Below are positions 32,592 through 36,689 of a DNA stretch of 36,689 nt, piece by piece; position 1 is the stretch's first letter, and every line of letters begins with the position of its first letter. The notes below the pieces were generated by a model, which was not told where the DNA came from, did no database searches, and worked only from the letters and a program-made list of their open reading frames with translations. Where the stretch lies: contig CACOAO010000017.1 of assembly GCA_902625215.1 (NCBI GenBank), forward strand, positions 1-36,689, read 5' to 3'. Position numbers and translations under genes: made by a program. The DNA comes from an uncultured SAR116 cluster alpha proteobacterium. Lineage in GTDB: Bacteria; Pseudomonadota; Alphaproteobacteria; Puniceispirillales; Marisalimonadaceae.

Positions 32592-33219
32592 AAAATTATT
32601 AATATTTTTATTAATAGTATTTATTCCTAATTTACTCATTGCTAAGGAAAGAAAGTTTAATCTTGGTAAGATTGCAACTAAGACAGAAATCGCTGGTTGG
32701 GACATTGATGTAAGACCTGATGGATTAGGAGCACCCATAGGAAGTGGAAGCGCGATAATTGGTGAAGAAGTTTATGCTGAACAATGCGCTTCATGTCACG
32801 GAGATTTTGGAGAAGGACTTGATAGGTGGCCAGAATTAGTTGGTGGCGAGGATAGTCTAGATACTCATGATCCTGTTAAAACAACAGGAAGTTATTGGCC
32901 TTACGCATCGACTATGTATGATTATATCTATCGTGCAATGCCTTTTGGTGTGGCTCAGTCATTAACTCATGATGAAACATATCAAGTAGTCGCTTATCTC
33001 CTTTATATGAACGAAATTATCGAAGAAGATTTTGTTTTAAATGACAAAAATATTGGTAAAATCAAAATGCCAAATGTGGAAGGTTTTCTTATGCCTGATC
33101 CAAGACCAGATATTGCTAACATAAGCGGGAATCCGTGTATGAAAAATTGTAATTCTCCAACTAAAATAATTGGCAAAGCTCGCGATATTGACGTAACTCC
33201 AGAAGAAGAAAAATCCTAA
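32575..33219 (+). CDS. soxD: SoxD cytochrome c subunit, short monoheme form
   Basis: A 214-aa exported c-type cytochrome, partner of SoxC. The signal peptide covers residues 1-23 (cleaved after LIA). One heme site, C71-A-S-C74-H75, and a candidate Met ligand in RAMPFGVAQSL are present. The end carries the PDPRPDIANISGNPCMKNC segment that marks SoxD. The well-studied Paracoccus SoxD is longer and diheme; here the second heme domain is absent and the chain stops after an acidic tail. The ATG lies inside the 3' end of soxC. Confidence 0.9.
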   Translation: MFALVKKLLIFLLIVFIPNLLIAKERKFNLGKIATKTEIAGWDIDVRPDGLGAPIGSGSAIIGEEVYAEQCASCHGDFGEGLDRWPELVGGEDSLDTHDPVKTTGSYWPYASTMYDYIYRAMPFGVAQSLTHDETYQVVAYLLYMNEIIEEDFVLNDKNIGKIKMPNVEGFLMPDPRPDIANISGNPCMKNCNSPTKIIGKARDIDVTPEEEKS

Positions 33220-33234
33220 ACAAAAGGAAAAGTC

Positions 33235-34923
33235 ATGCGTTCGAGACGTGAATTTATTCAACTAGCATCTATTTCGGCAATGCTATTGGCGACTAAATCA
33301 TGGAATTCTGTTGCCGCAAAACAAAAATTAAGTATTAAAGATTTATTAGATTTTGATTCTAAAGGTCAAGTGACACTTTTGCATTTGACAGATTTACATG
33401 GTCAATTGAAACCTGTATATTTTAGACCACCTTCAGAAAACTTTGGTGTAGGAAAATATGAGGGTATACCGCCGCATTTGGTTGGGCAAGCATTCCTTGA
33501 ACATTTTAATATTTCTCCAGGGACACCACTAGCATATGCACATACCATGGTTGATTATATTCCTTTGGCAATGGAATATGGAAAATTAGGAGGTCTGGAC
33601 CACACTGCAACATTAATTAATAAAATTCGTTCTGAAAGAGGTAATGACAAAGTTCTTCTTTTAGATGGTGGTGATACTTGGCAAGGATCTTATACTTCGC
33701 TAAAAACTCAAGGTGAAGACATGGTAGAACTTATGAAAGCCATAGGAACTGAGGCTATGGTTGGTCACTGGGAATTTACACTTGGTAAAGAAAGGGTACA
33801 AGAATTAATAGACAAGATGGGATACCCATTTTTAGGTGGAAATGTTTTTGACACTGAATGGGATGAGCCAGTATTTGAAAGTACAGCTTTTTTTGAAAAA
33901 GGTGGTGTGAATATAGCTGTAATAGGTCAACATTTCCCATATACTCCAATAGCAAATCCCAGCTATTTGGTAAAAGGATGGTCTTTTGGAATTAGACCTG
34001 AGATTATTCAAAAAAATGTAGATAGTGCAAGAAAAAAAGGTGCTGAAATAGTTGTGCTTCTCTCTCATAATGGTTTTGATGTTGATCAGAAGTTAGCAAC
34101 AATGATAGAGGGTGTAGATGTGATTTTAACTGGACATACTCATGATGCTATACCTAAAGCAATAAGAATTAATGAGACGCTTCTTTTATCATCCGGTTCT
34201 CACGGTAAATATTTAGGCAGAATAGACTTAAAAGTAAATAATGGCAGAGTCGTAGAAACATCCTCAAATCTAATACCAATATTTTCTGATATAATACCAC
34301 CAGATAAAGAAATAAGAAATTTAATTAATAAAGTAAGAGCACCTTTTGAAAAAGAATGTAAGCGTGTCGTAGGAGAAACAGAAATACTCTTATATAGAAG
34401 AGGTAACTTTAATGGAAGTTGGGATGATGTAATTTGTGACACAATTATTCAAGAAAGGGATACTGAAATATCTTTAAGTCCAGGATTTAGATGGGGAACT
34501 ACGATTTTGCCAGGACAAAAAATTACAATTGATGATATTTATGCACAAACTGCAATGAATTATCCCGAGGTTTATAGAGTTGAAATGACAGGAAAAATGA
34601 TAAAAGAAATTCTCGAAGATGTTTGTGATAATATTTTCAACCCTGATCCTTTTTTTCAACAAGGGGGAGACATGGTTAGAGTTGGTGGACTTACATATAC
34701 CTGTACTCCAAAAAATGATATTGGAAAAAGAATAAGCAATTTGCGAATTGTTTCTACAGATAAACTTTTAGAAGCAAACAAGAAGTATATAGTAGGTGGA
34801 TGGGGTTCAATTTATCCTGATGTTGAAGGACCGCCTATTTATAAATTGTTAGAAAAGTTCATATCTCAAAAAAAGATACTTAAAAAGAATAATTCAAAAG
34901 TTGTAAAAATAAAAGGGATGTAA
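33235..34923 (+). CDS. soxB: SoxB sulfate thiohydrolase
   Basis: A 562-aa periplasmic di-manganese enzyme that hydrolyses the sulfone group from SoxY-bound substrate to release sulfate. It has a Tat-type leader SRREFIQLASISAMLLAT (3-20). Metal-binding motifs of the 5'-nucleotidase superfamily are in SoxB-specific form: LTDLHGQLKP (51-60), LLLDGGDTWQGS, MVGHWEFTLG (in place of the GNHE of nucleotidases) and ILTGHTHDAIPKA. The length matches SoxB. It is the last gene of the + strand sox arm. Confidence 0.96.
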   Translation: MRSRREFIQLASISAMLLATKSWNSVAAKQKLSIKDLLDFDSKGQVTLLHLTDLHGQLKPVYFRPPSENFGVGKYEGIPPHLVGQAFLEHFNISPGTPLAYAHTMVDYIPLAMEYGKLGGLDHTATLINKIRSERGNDKVLLLDGGDTWQGSYTSLKTQGEDMVELMKAIGTEAMVGHWEFTLGKERVQELIDKMGYPFLGGNVFDTEWDEPVFESTAFFEKGGVNIAVIGQHFPYTPIANPSYLVKGWSFGIRPEIIQKNVDSARKKGAEIVVLLSHNGFDVDQKLATMIEGVDVILTGHTHDAIPKAIRINETLLLSSGSHGKYLGRIDLKVNNGRVVETSSNLIPIFSDIIPPDKEIRNLINKVRAPFEKECKRVVGETEILLYRRGNFNGSWDDVICDTIIQERDTEISLSPGFRWGTTILPGQKITIDDIYAQTAMNYPEVYRVEMTGKMIKEILEDVCDNIFNPDPFFQQGGDMVRVGGLTYTCTPKNDIGKRISNLRIVSTDKLLEANKKYIVGGWGSIYPDVEGPPIYKLLEKFISQKKILKKNNSKVVKIKGM

Positions 34924-34925
34924 GT

Positions 34926-34955
34926 CTAGAAGGCAATCGAGAGATTGCCTTCTAG
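34926..34955. terminator. Perfect hairpin between converging soxB and soxF
   Basis: A 13-bp perfect inverted repeat (CTAGAAGGCAATC / GATTGCCTTCTAG) closes on a GAGA tetraloop of the stable GNRA class. It fills the 40-bp gap between the two stop codons. There is no T-run on either side, so it may block read-through or protect both 3' ends rather than act as a classic intrinsic terminator. Confidence 0.65.
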
Positions 34956-34963
34956 TGATTCAA

Positions 34964-36229
34964 TTAAGAGAACATATCGGATGTTATTCCAGAATACCAT
35001 CCAATTGATTCTTCGTAGGTTGCTTTTCTTAGATTACTATCTTCACCTGTTTTAGAAATAAACCCACTTGTTTTATCTATTTTCTCAGCAGTAGCTTTAT
35101 AGTTTGCTCCAACTTTAATACCATCGTTTGTTGCGACAAGAGACCAACAAGTATTTGCAAAACGTGGAGTAAAAACTTTGCTGCCTGTTAAGCTCCCTCT
35201 TATATGGTTTGCAGCAACTTTGGCTTGGCTGTTAGCTGAGAAACCAGATTTAGGCATTGATTTAGCAATTGATGCGTCACCAAGAACGTAAATATTTTCG
35301 TCAGCTTTAGCTTGCATAGATGCAGGAACAATTGGACACCAATCACCATTGTTTACACCAGCATTCATAGCTATACGTCCAGCTTTTTGGGCAGGGACAA
35401 CACTTGCTGCATCTGCTTTAAAAGTGTCTAAGTCAGTTTCAAACACCATTGTTTCAGCATTAATTTTTTTGATACCACCGTGAGTTTCTGCACTTATCCA
35501 CTCAATCATTCCAGGATAATGCTTTTGCCAACCTTCCATAAATAATCCTTGTTTGGAAAACTTATTTTTAGGATCCAAAATTACAATTTTAGCTGTAGGA
35601 TTAGATTTTTTAAATTGATGAGCAATCATTGACACTCTTTCATAGGGCCCAGGTGGACAACGATATGGGTTTGGTGGAGGTACCATTACAAAAGTTCCAC
35701 CTTTTTTCATTCCCTTAACCTGATTCTTTAAAAGTTGAACTTGAGTACCAGATTTCCATGCGTGAGGCATTTTAGACTGTGCTTCAGCAGAGTAACCATT
35801 AACACTTTCAAACTTAAGATCAATTCCAGGTGAAATTACAAGTTTGTCATATGATATGCTTGCGCCAGAACCTAGATTAACTTTTTTAGCAGCGTTGTTA
35901 ACAGATAAAGCCCATTCATGAACCATATTTACTCCATGATTTACCGCTAAACCATAATAATTATGACCAATAGAACCATAAGCTCTAAAGTCTCCTAAAT
36001 AAAGGTTAGAAAAGAAACAAGTGTAGTATCTCTTTGAGGCTTCAACCAGAGTTACATCAATTGCACCTTTTGAGTCTTTAGCAATATATTTTGCAGCAGT
36101 TGCCCCACCAGCCCCACCGCCAATTACAACAACTCTTGGAAGGGCTCCAAAAGCAATTGAAGGCATTGACAATGCAGTTGTTGTTGCGGCAGCTAGCCCA
36201 ACGAAGGTACGTCTTTTCATTTTTGTCAT
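34964..36229 (-). CDS. soxF: SoxF / flavocytochrome c sulfide dehydrogenase flavoprotein
   Basis: A 421-aa periplasmic flavoprotein that oxidises sulfide. The Tat-like leader KRRTFVGLAAATTTALSMPS is followed by the FAD Rossmann motif VVVIGGGAGGATAA (33-46). Cys71 in YYTCFFSN is the covalent FAD attachment site. If cleavage follows Ala29 it becomes mature residue 42, as in Allochromatium FccB. Cys191 (PYRCPPGPYERV) and Cys361 (NTCWSL) correspond to the redox-active disulfide. I chose the ATG at 36229 because GGAGGAGGA lies just upstream; a TTG 5 codons earlier would sit in that binding site. It is transcribed after the soxE-like cytochrome gene. Confidence 0.92.
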   Translation of the reverse strand: MTKMKRRTFVGLAAATTTALSMPSIAFGALPRVVVIGGGAGGATAAKYIAKDSKGAIDVTLVEASKRYYTCFFSNLYLGDFRAYGSIGHNYYGLAVNHGVNMVHEWALSVNNAAKKVNLGSGASISYDKLVISPGIDLKFESVNGYSAEAQSKMPHAWKSGTQVQLLKNQVKGMKKGGTFVMVPPPNPYRCPPGPYERVSMIAHQFKKSNPTAKIVILDPKNKFSKQGLFMEGWQKHYPGMIEWISAETHGGIKKINAETMVFETDLDTFKADAASVVPAQKAGRIAMNAGVNNGDWCPIVPASMQAKADENIYVLGDASIAKSMPKSGFSANSQAKVAANHIRGSLTGSKVFTPRFANTCWSLVATNDGIKVGANYKATAEKIDKTSGFISKTGEDSNLRKATYEESIGWYSGITSDMFS

Positions 36230-36300
36230 ATAATCCTCCTCCAAAAATTAATAATCTTTATAAATGTTAACGTTTTTTACTCTTAAGTAAAATTTTATTT

Positions 36301-36621
36301 TTACTTTAATTTACTTAAGTAAAGAGCAAGAGAATTGATTTCTTCTTCACCAAGTCTTTCTGCAACCATTTGCATAACTGCATTTTCTTTTTCTTTAGTC
36401 TTATAAGCTAAAATTTTTGTTATAAATTGACTTGTTTTCATACCAGTTATCTTTGGTATACCTTGACCTAAACCAGTTGAATTATGACAAGTAACACATT
36501 CACCAAATAGATGTTCACCATAATCAGCATCTGCACCTATTAATTGTTTTTGGTCGGCACATAATTTATTTGTCGAAAAAAAGGATAAAACAATTAATAA
36601 AAGTATAGATTTTGACCTCAT
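36301..36621 (-). CDS. Small monoheme cytochrome c (SoxE/FccA-like)
   Basis: A 106-aa exported cytochrome. The signal peptide ends near residue 22 (KLCA), the heme site is C42-V-T-C45-H46 and a likely Met ligand is in AVMQMVAERL. The final LGEEEINSLALYLSKL helix is typical of class I cytochromes c. It lies 71 bp upstream of soxF, so it is the probable electron-accepting partner of the flavoprotein, like FccA. Many SoxE proteins are larger and diheme; this one has a single site, so the name SoxE is by position. GGAGAGG precedes the ATG. The last 68 bp of the window hold no gene. Confidence 0.82.
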   Translation of the reverse strand: MRSKSILLLIVLSFFSTNKLCADQKQLIGADADYGEHLFGECVTCHNSTGLGQGIPKITGMKTSQFITKILAYKTKEKENAVMQMVAERLGEEEINSLALYLSKLK

Positions 36622-36689
36622 AACCTCTCCCAGGCTTTAAAGCTAAACAAATTTTACTCTTAATTTTTTAATTATTTCTAAATTAAAAT

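Noticed and set aside
33235-34923. SoxB as an ordinary 5'-nucleotidase
   Set aside because: The GHWEFTLG variant motif, the Tat leader, the length and the position after soxCD are specific to SoxB.
1-36689. CRISPR arrays, insertion sequences, prophage or integration sites
   Set aside because: I saw no regularly spaced repeats, transposase or integrase motifs, or direct repeats flanking any block, including around the tRNA.

Overview
The window is AT-rich, densely packed bacterial DNA with short intergenic gaps, small overlaps within operons and no mobile elements. Gene content points to a marine-type, streamlined alphaproteobacterium: form I aerobic CO dehydrogenase, a partial Sox thiosulfate-oxidation set, DsbB next to a YqaA-type DedA protein, and an alphaproteobacterial-style psd-pssA pair. 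The low GC suggests a lineage of the AEGEAN-169 or low-GC SAR116-like sort. That placement is inference; there is no rRNA here to settle it.

Layout. 1-8.9 kb is mostly housekeeping: the 3' part of a BioY biotin transporter; a secreted Ig-like repeat protein with a small partner gene; a small coiled-coil protein; psd-pssA (phosphatidylethanolamine synthesis); a NylC/DmpA-like self-cleaving hydrolase; an MFS transporter; moaA (molybdenum cofactor); a carboxylesterase; and an HNH nuclease. 8.9-10.3 kb holds dedA(yqaA)-dsbB, what may be a coq7-like remnant, and tRNA-Leu(CAA). 10.5-17.7 kb holds an unusually long glutamate synthase large subunit (1806 aa) followed 23 bp later by a CysJ-like diflavin reductase, with no GltD or CysI in sight. 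17.7-21.7 kb is an iron/heme region: a near-consensus Fur box, a LysR regulator, hmuTUV and a small membrane protein.

22.2-29.4 kb is a complete form I CO dehydrogenase operon, coxMSLDEFG. CoxL carries the diagnostic AYRCSFR loop. 29.4-36.6 kb holds a ProX-type deacylase and then a sox cluster: soxS, soxY, soxZ, soxC, soxD and soxB on the + strand, and soxF and a monoheme soxE/fccA-like cytochrome on the - strand. A perfect 13-bp hairpin separates the two converging arms. soxA and soxX are not in the window.

Together the right-hand 14 kb reads as a lithoheterotrophy island: CO and reduced sulfur supply electrons to respiration. moaA supports the Mo cofactors of CoxL and SoxC, and the heme/iron uptake genes could support the c-type cytochromes. 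The least expected feature is the gltB-diflavin reductase pair, which may be a glutamate synthase that takes NADPH electrons from a CysJ-like partner instead of GltD.
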